A DNA stretch of 64,000 nt from Lucifuga dentata (GCA_014773175.1 VXCM01000155.1:62001-126000); one strand, 5' to 3'. Shown: positions 49,131 to 60,408, numbered from the stretch's first letter. The notes: generated by a model not told the origin, from the sequence alone. Translations and numbers: made by a program.

Positions 49131-50187
49131 GTGGGAGTGTGACGGAGGAAGTCACTGAAACGTAGTTGGTGAAGTAGTTCTTAATTTATTTCTGGAAGGG
49201 CCTAATATAGAAGTTTAGTCTGTAAGTCTGTTAGGAACAACCTCTGGTAGGTCATAAAGTGAATCTCTCATGTGTTTTTACATTTACACAACTGTAAGCA
49301 TCCTTTTTCATTTATAGCTCAGCCCTGTACCTGCTGCTCTTATCCACAGCAACTTACAATACCACTTACAATTGCACAGACAAAGTTACTGCAGGCTAAA
49401 ACTTCAACTGGCAAATCAACAGAGCATTTCCTTCTTCCTTTTCTCTCTCTTCCCTCTTCAGTTGCTCACACAAACACACACATGCACATACTGTATGCAC
49501 ACTTTCTCTGCTCCCGGCTAAGACAGGCAGGCACACTGAGGAACAACAGGAGTAAATCAGCTTTACATCTCATGGTTTTGAGAAGGAGCAAGATGCGAAG
49601 ACAAGGACAGGGATGTACGGGATTTACGATGGAGAGATAGTGGTGGGTTGAAGGGTGAATATAAGAAACAGGAAGAAAGCGAGAGGGAAGCAGAGTAAAA
49701 CAGAACACTTATAATGGGAAAATACTTGAGGAATTGTAAACTCAGATAGGATTTTTAATATTTACTGCATGAAAACACAGAGGTTGTCTTTGACTTCTGA
49801 ACATGCTTCCAGAAAGCAGAGAGATAGTGAGGAGAAACATATTGGAGAATGTGGATAATCTCAAACAATCAAATGCAAGTAAATATTCCTACTTTGAAGC
49901 TTCTAATGTTAATTCATCTAATTATTGAGGACACAGTTTGTGTTGAAATGCATTGAAAGGTATTTCTAATGTTAACTGCCACATTAATTTTTATACATAA
50001 TGGGGATTGTTAGTCATACATGTCGATATAATGCAATTCAATACAACAACAGCATTAACTATGGCTTCAGGATTAACTGGTAATACGCTGAGTGCCTGGT
50101 GAGTCACTCTATATGGTGCAGGTCTTTCCTGAAAAAGAATCATATCATTGTGACAGCGTCATATGGCTCATGGCATAAAGCACAGGA

Positions 50188-50260
50188 GGTGCTGTGGCTG
50201 AGTTGGTTAAAGCACCTGTCTAGTAAACAGGACATCCTGGGTTTGAATCCAAGCGGTGCC
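50188..50260 (+). tRNA. tRNA-Thr(AGT)-like sequence, probably degenerate
   Basis: 73 nt fold as a tRNA without intron: acceptor GGTGCTG/CGGTGCC (paired with G-U wobbles), box A TGGCTGAGTTGG, anticodon stem CCTGT/ACAGG with loop CTAGTAA (anticodon AGT), and discriminator T. It closely resembles vertebrate tRNA-Thr-AGT. Two defects are seen: the T stem CTGGG/CCAAG has one mismatch, and the T loop TTTGAAT has T where C56 is expected, which also weakens box B (GGTTTGAATCC). No T run follows immediately. It is isolated inside an intron on the gene's own strand, so a retroposed pseudogene or SINE head is more likely than a working tRNA. Confidence 0.65.
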
Positions 50261-52880
50261 TTTATGTAATTTCTTTGCTTGTATGAAGACAGTAAAGAAG
50301 TAAAATTGAGAAAAAAAAAGAAGGTTCCAGGATGACTGTGTAGATGAAGAAAAGAGCACCTCATACAGAAATCAAACATCCTCAACAGGAAATTCAGGGG
50401 ACATATTCATTATATCGGCCACACAAATTGCAAAATACAACACAAAAACACAATCACAATGAACACTTGCGATTAAAATAAATAAATAAATAATTCTGAA
50501 ACAAAGGACTTCATTGAATTCAAATTCCATGGAGACAGCATGCATGCAAAAAAAAAGAAAAAGTCTGACATTATTATTGTAAGCAAACAAAACACAGCAA
50601 TTAAATTAGCATTTTAGAAGCAAATACTTTAAAATAAAATTTCAAACCATTTAAATAAATGTTTGTTTATGCTCACAGCAAGATTTCTCCTATTATGTTC
50701 GCCTGAACGCACACCCCATGTACCCAAACCAGCAGTCTCTCTGGGGCCCTGTTTGATTGATCACGACAAGACTTTGAAAGCATCCAATATGAATAATCTG
50801 ATGTAACTGAATGCATCTCAATATACTGGATTAAGGTTTTGTTTTGTTTCTCTCAAACTGTTGTTGAGATAGATAGATAGACAGATAGATAGATCCTGTA
50901 AGTGGGTGGATGGATGAAAGGAAGTTGAAAAACATGATCAGAAAGGTTTAGATCTAAAGTGAGTGAAAAGAACAGCAAAAGAGCTGCTGTTTCGAGGGTA
51001 TGAGACGGATGTGGAGGTGAAGTGAGGAGAGGAATGGAAAGAAGAAAGAAGAGAAGAGCAGAGCCAACATATTATAATAGTTTGAGTCCTAATCAAACTG
51101 ATGAGGTGTGACAGCCTTAGAGCCTTCGAGCCAATATAACCATCCTCTCTGTGTCTTTCCCCCTCACACACACACACACAGACACACAAAAAGATGTTGG
51201 TCATTTATGCTGAGGAGCTGGCTGTCAGGCCACGTTCACACATCCACTTCAAAACGCTGCTGCCTCTGCAACTCACAACTTATAGCTGCAGGCAAAAAAT
51301 AGATTATTGAGCAGCACAGTAAACAATTCCTCTCAAAACCTGACAAATCATGTAGTTTGTCACCTCGTCAGACTGGCAGTTAATTGGCTACAACCTGCAT
51401 AAAGATGCACAAAGCTGTCAAAGCCAACGAGTTCTCCAGCACAATGTCATATCTATATTTTTCAGCAGCCACTCTAACTTTGGAGTGCTGCAGTACACTG
51501 CATTGTATAAATGGCCACTGTTATTTTTTTTTATGCAACGGGGGAGTTCTGTATTCATGTTGCACCAGAAAGAACGGCTTACTACACCTTGCTGTGCACC
51601 TCGATCGTTAAAGCAGGTTTGATTGTCACTTGGGCCACCTACTATCAGCTAACAATTTGCGAGCATTGCATAAAACAGGCACTTGTGTGGCATGTAGCAC
51701 CAGGATTTAGTAGCCAGCAGTGAGGCACTTTTGTGGGTGACTGGGCACCTCCTGATTGCTGCACTAGTTACTCCTATTGATTGGGCGGGAGTGGTTTGCC
51801 TTTAAATTTAAAATTTCAATTTACATTGCTGTAGGAAGACGATTCACGTGCATATGGGATAACCACATCATTAGTGGCTTTTTTTTGTTAACCAGTAGAA
51901 ACAGAGAATCCATATGGAGAAAATATGAGACAAAACTGTGCATTGATGTGAGGAAACTATTTTCTCTGCATATGTCAAAATTGCTGGCAAACTCATTTCC
52001 TGGCAACAGCTGCAAGCAACTTTGATGAAGAAAATTTGAGCCTATCCACAGATGCAACAGTAAACAAGTGTGAAAGCAAGATTTCTGTGTGCTGTGTAAT
52101 TTCCCAGGCTCAGTTGGGCCATACCTGAACACTAGATGCTCTGCCTCTGTTGGTCACATGTCTGCTGTTGTGATCAGCCACCTGTTTGCACCTCATTTCC
52201 TCATTAGCATCCCAGTTTATATAGAGGGCAGTTTTCCCACAGTTCTTCACTAGATTTTTCTCTGTTTCTTTGCTGCTGCAGCGTTTGAGTCAATACATGT
52301 TGTCTGTCGCTGGTTTCCTGTCTGCTGATGCTTGTTTGCTGGACTCTTCCTGCTTTCCTGTTGGTGACAGTAAGCTAGACCCTGTTTGTTGTGTCTCCTT
52401 GTGTGGATTCCTCCTGAGTCCACAGCTTAGGCCTGTACCAGGACACAAGGTCTGGCTTAAATAACCCTAAAACTGTTGATTTCTGGATAAACAATTTAAA
52501 AAAGCTGACTGACTCTGATTTTCTGATCCAGCACTAAATACATTCAGAAAAGAGGAAGGCTTCATAATTACAATGGTAATTATATCTAGTATTAATCTGT
52601 CAATGGTACCACAGGAACCACTGACAGATTCAAAGTTGTGTATTTAATGACTTCAACTAAGCTGAATGTTGATCCCCACCGGTAAATTAGGTATCTATTA
52701 TAAAGAACATTTTCTACATTAGTCCAGAAATGGATTACTGACATTTATGCTCTTGTGTCTCTTATGAACACAATTAAAGTATTTAAGCAAAAGAGACTAT
52801 AAAAGTTAAAAATAACATTATCTGTTGCTAAAGTTATGCCAGAAAACTATAGGCCATGTGGCGGTGTAAATATAAAGGCT

Positions 52881-52905
52881 TGTGGGGGGGGGGANGGGGG
52901 GGGGG
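52881..52905. repeat. G homopolymer with N gap
   Basis: Runs of ten or more G either side of an A and one N (52895). Its length in the genome is unknown. Confidence 0.8.
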
Positions 52906-54254
52906 AACGCTTGATTAATGCATATGAAACGTCTATGTGGCCTAAGTGCTGTGTGTATAATATTCTGCACATTATTTTCATTTTGCTGATGTATCTGTAA
53001 TTTAAAGGCTACAGTTAGCATTTTTTTTTTTCAGTCAGCGCCTTTTTTGAGTCTATAAAAATACTTTTTATATACTTTTTAGTTGTTTCATGTTCCTCCG
53101 AGCTGCAGTGATGGAATATGTATATAAAATAAACTACAATGAATTCATTTTACTGTTCACTGTCACTTACAAGCATTACGTATTATGAATTTTGCCTTGC
53201 TCTTATATACTTTACATTTGTGTCATTGCTTTTAATGTCGACTGAGTTTTTATGATTCTTTGTTGAGTGTAAAAAAAGAATGTCATTGTTAATATCAGTA
53301 GTTGTAGTATTAGCATTTTATTCTCCGTGACCTCAATGTCTTTATCTAACTCCCTTTCTTCTTTGCTGCATTTATATCTCCCTCTGCTCCCTCTTTGTCC
53401 TCAACTTCAGGCAGATTAATGTCTTTTCCATATATATTCACACCCTCCTTTACTCCACTTCATTACTCTCCATATCTTCTTCTCTGCCCCTCTCTCCTCT
53501 CCCCTCCTCTCCTCTCTGTGATAGGCAACAGGAGATATAGCTCTATGATGGCCAGTAGATTTTTATTGCTGCACATGACAGGTGCAGTGGTAAAAGGTTT
53601 TATCATAGTTGGTGTATGAGAGTACTGTCACCTACAGTACTGTATATCTGTGTGTGTGTATGTGTGTCAGAGTCAGAGAGAGAGAGAGTGTGCAGTATGC
53701 ATAAGCTTGTCAGTGCACTCGTCTTGACATTTGACAGCTGTAGTAACATAGATTTTGTCCCACAAACATATTATTGTGCCCCATATATATTATTCATATT
53801 GCACTTTTATAAGTCAACATCGCAGGCCCACCATTTAATGCACACAATAATATACAGATGCAGATTCACAAACAGTAACATACAGTATGTGATATTTGAT
53901 ATCCCTTTAGGTTTTTTTGTTTGATTTTTTTTTTTTTTNTATTCGGTGGGCGGGGGATTGCTTTCACATACTGATTTTGTAGCAAAAGTCCATGGGAAAA
54001 GAAAAGCATTTATACTTCCTAAAGTGATCTAGTTTGTTTGTTTTGTTCTTTTATTCTCACTCTTTTACACAAAATGAAACCACACCAAGAAAAGTCATGC
54101 AATTTTAATGTATATATTCCATTTTCATGGGGAAAATTCCCAAGTGCTGCATCCTGTTTTGCCCAGATGCATTGTCTTCTGCTCTGTGTTTATGCTACAT
54201 TTAGATAAATGCCTAAATGTTCAGCTCTAATGTTCTACTTGGTTGTATCTCCAG

Positions 54255-54363
54255 ATGAAGGTGAATCCTGTCAATGTGACTCCACCCATTCAGGCTGCGG
54301 ACCAAGACAGAAACATACAACCTCCATCTGACAGACCCGGGATTCTGTACTCCATCCTCATTG
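54255..54363 (+). CDS. pcdh15: pcdh15 coding exon: EC3
   Basis: 109 bp, acceptor TCTCCAG, donor GTAAGT, phase 0 to 1. Residues 307-342 plus one base: Val-Thr-Pro-Pro-Ile-Gln-Ala, then [20 protein letters not shown]. This run is practically identical to mammalian PCDH15 EC3. Asp-Gln-Asp-Arg-Asn-Ile is its calcium-binding loop. Confidence 0.97.
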
Positions 54364-54699
54364 GTAAGTTTAAGGTATTCTGGGGTTTGATTGGTTGGCA
54401 CAGAAAGACACTTTGTTTTCCCATTGATGCCAGGCTTTTGAATTTTCTCTTTTTAAAGGGCTAGGTTTACATTTACAAATAACTTACTGTCTGTGACCAT
54501 CAAGTAACATCTTCTGAAACATGAATTAAAACATTTCAATTTTATGTTAAATTAATTAAGTTCTTCATCAGATTCTCAATTTGTTCCAATACAACCATAT
54601 TATCAAAGTTCAGTCTTTGCTCTGCACTGCACACCAGTCATTTTGGTTTTATTTGCAGAGATTTTGAAATCTCCTTAGCTGATTTGTTCTCATGGGAAG

Positions 54700-54906
54700 G
54701 ATTGCAATCCTGATCCATGTGGCCCACATATTTCTACATCTCCCTGTTCTACTCTACACCTGATAGGCAAAATCAGGTGTGTTTAGCCAATCAAGATTTA
54801 GGAGGATTCAACTCTTGATCAAGTGCATAACCTTGATTTAGCTAATCAGGTGTGGGTACAGCAGGAAAAGACTGAAAGTGTGCAGTGTTGTGGTACTCGA
54901 GCTTTG
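54700..54906. repeat. Short inverted-repeat element (MITE-like)
   Basis: The left arm ends CTGTTCTACTCTACACCTGAT and the right arm begins ATCAGGTGTGGGTACAGCAG, followed by GAAAAGACTGAAAGTGTGCAG and TGGTACTCGAG. These are approximate inverted copies and match the general pattern of a very common fish MITE whose ends read like CACACCTGATT. Both ends are eroded. Confidence 0.55.
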
Positions 54907-55616
54907 CTGTCAAGTTTTTCAAATGTTACTTGTCAACAAACTCCACAAATGAAATTTTATTGCATTGAGAAGGTAGCAGAAATCTCAGCAAATTATATCA
55001 AAATGTTTTTGGGTGAACTGAGCAATTAAAACATATTTATCCAATGTCCCAAAAACTGTTAATGATGAGTGTACATAGTGTAGAAAAATATGACATTTGC
55101 TAACACAGACTTATTCTGGTAATGATTAAATTTCCATTTCCAGACTCTATTAAGTCCAATAATTGAAAACAGCACAATGATGATCAATTTAGAAAACTTT
55201 AATAATAAAAGGCAACATGTTTTAGGTCTAATGTGTTTTTCGTTCAAAAGACTAACGGTGGTAATAGAAAACAAAATATATTTTCCATTTTGTGCACAAA
55301 CTTTCTGGACAACAAACTGAAAAATCATTTCAAGAATTGACTACGGCAGTGGCTCAAATGGAATGCTGAGAGCATGTCTCCACTTAAGTCTGTACAGTGT
55401 GTGTGGTTTATATTTTTGAAGAACATTGCGTGTTCCTTGCTTCCAACCCTGACATGTGGACATGCATTCCTAGACCCAAGGAAGGTTCTTAAGAAGATAG
55501 GAAAATAGGAAAACACAGAAATACCCATAACCACAAATACAGGCAGAATCATGCTGTCTTGGAATGTAACATCCCTCAGTGGGAGCCAATCAAATCAGTA
55601 CTGGCTATAAAAATGG

Positions 55617-55618
<2 letters not shown>

Positions 55619-55654
<36 letters not shown>

Positions 55655-55676
55655 AAATGTACACTTGAGAAATGTN

Positions 55677-55712
<36 letters not shown>

Positions 55713-55733
55713 AAATGTACACTTGAGAAATGT
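55619..55733. repeat. 57-bp duplication of a CA tract plus flank around an N
   Basis: 55619-55675 and 55677-55733 are the same: a CA tract followed by TAGAAAATGTACACTTGAG and AAATGT, with a single N (55676) between. As at 36641, this looks like unmerged contig ends; only one copy is probably real. Confidence 0.85.
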
Positions 55734-56083
55734 GATGGTGCATATGTGCCCATACTGCTGCTGTTGCTCTTACCAGCACTTGATTTCCCCACTGAGCAAT
55801 GCAGCATTCTGCAGCACCATATACTATATGTGTGTGTCTGTGGGTGTGTGTTAGTGTGTGATGGGAAGTATCTCCACCTGTGGAGAGCTGAGATGAGAAA
55901 ACTAGGAGCATTAGCTCTGCCTCTCTGTCTGCCTCGTATTGTCTTTCTTATACATCCCCTATACGTCCACTAGACTAACATACATTGATTGTTAAATCAA
56001 TTATTGGCACTCCTCTCTCTCTTTCTCTCACTCTCTTTCTGCGTTTCTGTTTCTCTCTGTCTGTCTCGTCTCCTCTTTCACAG

Positions 56084-56196
56084 GCAAACCCGAGTCCTAT
56101 GCAGAATATTTCAGCTTGAACAGAAGCACAGCAGAGCTTCTGCTGCTAAAGCCCATTGATAGAGAACTGTACCGCAGATTTGATCTGGTTATTAAG
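56084..56196 (+). CDS. pcdh15: pcdh15 coding exon: EC3
   Basis: 113 bp, acceptor TTTCACAG, donor GTGAGT, phase 1 to 0. Residues 343-380: Gly-Lys-Pro-Glu-Ser-Tyr, Phe-Ser-Leu-Asn-Arg-Ser-Thr-Ala-Glu-Leu, Pro-Ile-Asp-Arg-Glu-Leu, Phe-Asp-Leu-Val-Ile-Lys. Asp-Arg-Glu is the EC3 calcium motif. The Asn-Arg-Ser sequon is a possible N-glycosylation site. Confidence 0.96.
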
Positions 56197-56388
56197 GTGA
56201 GTGGCAAAGAAAAAAGGTATATAAATAAATTTGATTTTTTTCACAGTGCATTTTTGTTGTGTTAAACCATAAAAAAAAATTCCGCAAGCTGTTTCTCAAA
56301 AGCTTAACCTCATTTAAAGACAAACCTATACCAACTTTCGTGTCTTTGTTCTATGCAAATGGAAATAATTGCAAAACCTTAGGGGGGN

Positions 56389-56425
<37 letters not shown>

Positions 56426-56615
56426 TAGTTGATTAGGCTGGTAAAAATCAATAAAATGACACCATCAAGACTGCATCAGGATGTGCCCCCACCTAAAATC
56501 ACTAAGAAATTGATTTTGTTCTTCTATACTTTTTGGTAACAAATTGAGAAATAACCACTAGCCTGTCTCCGTTTTTTTTTTTTTTTGTTTGTTTGTTTGT
56601 TTGTTTTTTTTTTAG
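56197..56615 (+). other. pcdh15: Intron between EC3 exons
   Basis: 419 bp. A GA tract with N (56388-56421) lies mid-intron. The acceptor tract is an extreme T-rich run with GTTT repeats (56573-56615) ending TTTAG. Confidence 0.8.
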
Positions 56616-56822
56616 GCCGAGCAGGACAATGGCCATCCTCTTCCAGTTTTGGCCAATCTCCAAATTGAAGTTCTGGATGAGAACAACCAGGCACCCTACT
56701 TCCTGGAAACAAGTTACTATGGTTACATCAGTGAAGCATCACCTGTGGGGACAACCATAATGACCAACGCCAGTTTGTCTACCCCACTGGCCATTGTAGC
56801 GCTGGACAACGACGTGGAGGAG
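56616..56822 (+). CDS. pcdh15: pcdh15 coding exon: EC3-EC4 linker and EC4
   Basis: 207 bp, phase 0, acceptor TTTTAG, donor GTAAAG. Residues 381-449: Ala-Glu-Gln-Asp-Asn-Gly-His-Pro-Leu-Pro, Ile-Glu-Val-Leu, the linker Asp-Glu-Asn-Asn-Gln-Ala-Pro-Tyr-Phe (401-409), then Tyr-Gly-Tyr-Ile-Ser-Glu-Ala-Ser-Pro-Val-Gly and Ile-Val-Ala-Leu-Asp-Asn-Asp-Val-Glu-Glu. The final Asp-Asn-Asp is the EC4 DXD calcium motif, right at the exon edge and next to the candidate microexon. Confidence 0.97.
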
Positions 56823-57314
56823 GTAAAGACAGAACACATGTACAAAGAGAAATATGAGCATAGATACACATCAGAGCTCATTAATATCATATTACTGAAA
56901 AATTATTGCTAGTTATTAGCCACAAGAAGTCAGAATATTGTCATGTTAAATACAGAGATGCAAAAATTCATTTTGCTATCTTCTATAGAAGTTATCAATG
57001 TTAATTTATAAGGTTGTTCAGGGTTTAACATTTTTTGTACAATATTTTACTGTATTATTTCTGAAACCCTGATACTTTCTTCTGATGACCTGCACTTGTA
57101 ATTTGAATCCCTTAACACTATATGTTTAATAACATTTAACACATAACACGTAAGTAAATGTGCACAACACACAAATGCAGTTTCCACCAGTACTTGTATG
57201 TGTATGTACAGTACATTTGCAGATACAGACACACGTACAATATGAATTGCACTTATACAGGTAAAAATCCTCTGAGGAGTCATGAATATTTTGCTCCATC
57301 TGCTTCCTTTATAG
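56823..57314 (+). other. pcdh15: Intron upstream of the candidate EC4 microexon
   Basis: 492 bp, AT-rich, donor GTAAAG. It ends in TGCTTCCTTTATAG, a good acceptor. Nothing else is recognised. Confidence 0.55.
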
Positions 57315-57335
57315 ATAAAAGCCAATCAGACTCCT
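57315..57335 (+). CDS. pcdh15: Candidate pcdh15 21-bp microexon in EC4 (exon 12a equivalent)
   Basis: 21 bases beginning ATAAAAGCC are bounded by a pyrimidine-rich acceptor (CTTCCTTTATAG) and a consensus-like donor (GTACGT). In phase 0 they encode Ile-Lys-Ala-Asn-Gln-Thr-Pro with no stop, and would join Asn-Asp-Val-Glu-Glu to Thr-Lys-Asp-Pro-Gln-Leu. Mammalian PCDH15 has at this same junction a 7-residue insert, Val-Pro-Pro-Ser-Gly-Val-Pro (exon 12a), absent from some splice forms. Length, phase and final Pro agree; the rest of the peptide does not, so homology rests on position. It would lengthen the loop beside the EC4 calcium site. Confidence 0.6.
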
Positions 57336-58456
57336 GTACGTATCAAGCTGAGTGCCATGCTCTTTACCTCTTTCTGCTGAGTTCACTCAAACTGCAAATA
57401 GAGGCTGTTCATAACACTACGTTTACATGCACATCAAAACATTGATTCTAAACCGATTGTACATGATACATGTGTACATGATAATCAGATTGAAATTGGT
57501 ATAAACTGAATAGGTTACACAGCTGAAGTTAATTTACTCAACCATTCCTGGCATTTCCTCACCTGGCGTACTTCCTCTTGCCAGCAGATTAAGAGTCGTA
57601 TATTCAGTGAGCGACAGAATCCTATTAATTCTATCCATGTAGAACTATTCCTCTGCTAACTCTGTATTTTTCCCATAATTGGAGTACAGACAAAAATCTG
57701 AGAATTATGTGCGTGTGAACATACTGAATGATTGGCCTTGAACTATAAAATCTTCTTCTAAATTTGATGGTACATGGACCGGTGTTTGATAGCAATTAAT
57801 GATCAGATGGAAACTTTAATTAACAGAGAGGTTGAAATATACTCTTTAGACCTCCCCTAACCCTATTTTAATTTAAACTTTATTACTCCAGTATGTAAAC
57901 AGATGTAATCAACCCTTTGCCTGCTCCATACACAATTAAATCACCATGCAAACAGAACGTAACATTATGCAGCTTTGTCCACGTCCACTCTCCTTGTTGT
58001 TCCACTGAATCTCTGTGAATCTCTGCTCTGTGCCTTGCATGAAATGTTTGAAGTGTTCTATCAATTTCCCTGTGAAAAAAAACATTTCCTGTGCAAAAAC
58101 CATTTCCTCCTTAAATTGCCTCACAGTGATAATGAAAAAATCTCCAGTGAAGAAACATTGTTATCAGCCATACGTTCTCATGAGCTTAGCTTGTTGTAGA
58201 TGTATTTTGACAAAAACAAGCTTTGGTTCATTGGTTTCTAAAAGACCCCTCTCAGCAGGGAATGGGCTTAGTAGGGATAAAGTGTATGTGTGTGTGGTAA
58301 TTGATGTAAATTGAGTTATTTTAAATATTGCTAACCCTGGTCTTTCCTCCAGCATTAAGTACCAACAATGATGATTAGTCCTAATTGCTTTTATGTGCCG
58401 TCCATCATTTTTATTTATGCGCATGCTTACGAGCGTGAGTGTCTTTGTGTCTTTAA

Positions 58457-58460
<4 letters not shown>

Positions 58461-58500
<40 letters not shown>
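58461..58500. repeat. GT dinucleotide microsatellite
   Basis: About 18 GT units passing into GCGCGGGTGGGTG. Confidence 0.9.
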
Positions 58501-58501
<1 letters not shown>

Positions 58502-58605
58502 GGTGGGTGTTTATTTACGACTCAATATCCACACTGGCTACATTGACAATATTATCAGTCCCCCCACCCTGCTGAGCCAGCCTTATCTGAGAGAGCTGAC
58601 ACGCA

Positions 58606-58608
<3 letters not shown>

Positions 58609-58642
<34 letters not shown>
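58609..58642. repeat. CA dinucleotide microsatellite
   Basis: About 17 CA units; a shorter CA run follows at 58719-58740. Confidence 0.9.
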
Positions 58643-58646
<4 letters not shown>

Positions 58647-58885
58647 AGGAGGTGACTGTGTGGTTAATGTCAAAGGAGAGCTTGGATGAGGATTGCCTCT
58701 CCATCACTCAGTATACCCCACACACACACACACACACAGAATTAAAGACACAAAGACACTCACGCTTGTAAACACGCACACAAATAAAAGTGATGGACAG
58801 TACATATATGTGTATGCATAGTTAATATGCATAGTTAACTTGAAATATAAACCAGGCTTAAGACTTTCTTTGATTAGACCAACAG

Positions 58886-59745
58886 TAAATTCGAGTAAAC
58901 AGTAAAAACAACAGTAAATTCGAATTTTGACAAGTCAAAATGTAATTCCGGATATCTTAAAAAGTCGAATTTTAACAAGTCAAAATGCAATTACCGTATA
59001 TACTCGAGTATAAGCCAAGTTTTTATTACCAAATTTCACAAAGCAAATCGGNGACATTTCCAGGGGTGGAAATACTACCCATTACCACTACCCATGGAAA
59101 ATAGTTTAAATCATACCTTAGAATGAGATATTTCCTGACAAAACATCTTATCCAGCACATTTTGCGGTGGCCATTTTTTGATGGCCAGTAAGCGCTGTTG
59201 TGACTGGTCAGTTACGATAATCAGCTGCTGAAATAAATATTATGTTTACTGGTACTGGCACGTGGATTATTTTTAGAAAATCACAGGAATACTATGACAA
59301 TACCCAGAAAAACAGATAATTTGCTAAACAAACTGATGGAACAGAATCAGGGCATCGGCTTATATATGGATTTCTTTAAACATCTAAATTTGCAGGTCAA
59401 AATCAGGGGGTCGGCTTGTACACAAGATCGGCTTATACTCAAGTATACATGGTACGGATATCTTAAATGTAATTGCGGATATCTTAAATTCTAATTTTGA
59501 GTAGTCATAATTACGGATATCTTAAATTCAAATTTTGACAAGTCAAAATGTAGTTACGGATATCTTAAATTTAAATTTTGACTACTCAAAATGTGATTAC
59601 GGATATCTTAAATTCTAAATTTTATGAGAAAAAATGTAATTATGGATATATTACATCTGAATTTTGGCTAGTCAAAATGTAATTACGGATATCTTAAATG
59701 TAATTACGGATATCTTGAATTTGAATTTTGCAGTTATCATTATAT
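58886..59745. repeat. Minisatellite of about 45-bp units built on palindromic cores
   Basis: Repeated units of the form AATTACGGATATCTTAAATT followed by AATTTTGAC-AGTCAAAATGT occur at both sides of an insert (58886-58993 and 59455-59745), roughly nine in all, with the ACGGATATCTTAAAT core recurring and with some units shortened to about 20 bp. Each full unit carries a short palindrome (TTTTGACAAGTCAAAA). Units vary, so the array is not newly expanded. No coding. Confidence 0.8.
58994..59452. mobile_element. TA-flanked MITE inserted in a minisatellite unit
   Basis: 459 bp with ends CCGTATATACTCGAGTATAA (left) and TTATACTCAAGTATACATGG (right), imperfect inverted repeats that continue inward as GCC/GGC. 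TA lies on both sides (58992-58993 and 59453-59454). Removing the element and one TA restores AATTACGGATATC, the core of the surrounding repeat unit, which proves insertion into a pre-existing unit. TA targeting fits Tc1/mariner/pogo-type transposition. No transposase ORF remains. Confidence 0.82.
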
Positions 59746-60408
59746 TTTGTCACTGTACGAAAGGATTTCATTTTTTTTAATTGAACTTTAACAATATTCT
59801 GTACATTATATGTTATTTTATAATATTCATCTACTTTTGTAGACATCCTCAAAGTAGAGACATGAGGTTAGAAGTTGCAGAAGTAGACATGAGAGTGAAA
59901 GACGGTAGGTTAGAATCCATTATCCAGTATGAAAGTTTTGGGAGGGTATACACTGAAAGATTAATGGCTCCCCTCCCTCAACACATACTGACATTAAAGA
60001 GCAACTTAGCAAACAGAACGTTTTCCAAAACTACTGTGAATTCAAAAGTCATCTTGACTTAATGATGTTTTAATAATTCCATGATTGCTGTTCACTGATT
60101 GTTGCATCATGGTGACACTCAACATACTGTATACTGAAATGGTAGCATAAAGCACTACAGCAAACCATCTACCAAGGACACGACTGATTTTTCCCCTCTG
60201 TTCTTGCCACTTTACCAACTGTCCAATCTGCCAAAATCTCTGTACCTTTTAATCCCCAGCCAATTTACTGGAGATGATCCATAGCAAACAGTACATCGCT
60301 GTGGTTGTACTGGGAAGTTCCCAAGTGTACATAGTTAAAGGTTAAAAAGGAAAAGCTTACGGTTGTAGCATCTCCTCTGTGCTCCTAACAACTCTTTTTC
60401 TCCAACAG

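Larger units (their letters stand above)
47208..54254 (+). other. pcdh15: Intron within EC3
   Basis: About 7 kb. It holds a foldback element (47237-47739), a palindromic repeat array (47995-49130), a tRNA-Thr-like sequence (50188-50260), a short GATA run (50870-50893), a G run with N (52881-52905) and a T run with N (53939). No coding exon is recognised; the ORFs at 49272-49640 and 51777-52132 show no domain. Confidence 0.7.
54364..56083 (+). other. pcdh15: Intron within EC3
   Basis: About 1.7 kb. It holds a MITE-like repeat (54700-54906), the CA-tract duplication around the N at 55676, and a CT-rich stretch just before the next acceptor. No exon. Confidence 0.75.
57336..60408 (+). other. 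pcdh15: Intron within EC4
   Basis: About 3.1 kb. It has GT (58461-58500) and CA (58609-58642, 58719-58740) tracts and a minisatellite interrupted by a MITE (58886-59745). A 93-codon ORF at 59781-60062 has no recognisable domain and no good splice signals. Confidence 0.7.

Noticed and set aside
57180..57200. Possible short exon after ATGCAG encoding Phe-Pro-Pro-Val-Leu, followed by GTATGT, as the exon 12a equivalent.
   Set aside because: No pyrimidine tract before the AG, length 15 and not 21, and the segment at 57315-57335 has much better splice signals.
58886..59745. Regularly spaced repeats suggestive of a CRISPR array.
   Set aside because: Units are contiguous and diverged with no unique spacers, and the host is a vertebrate with no cas genes.
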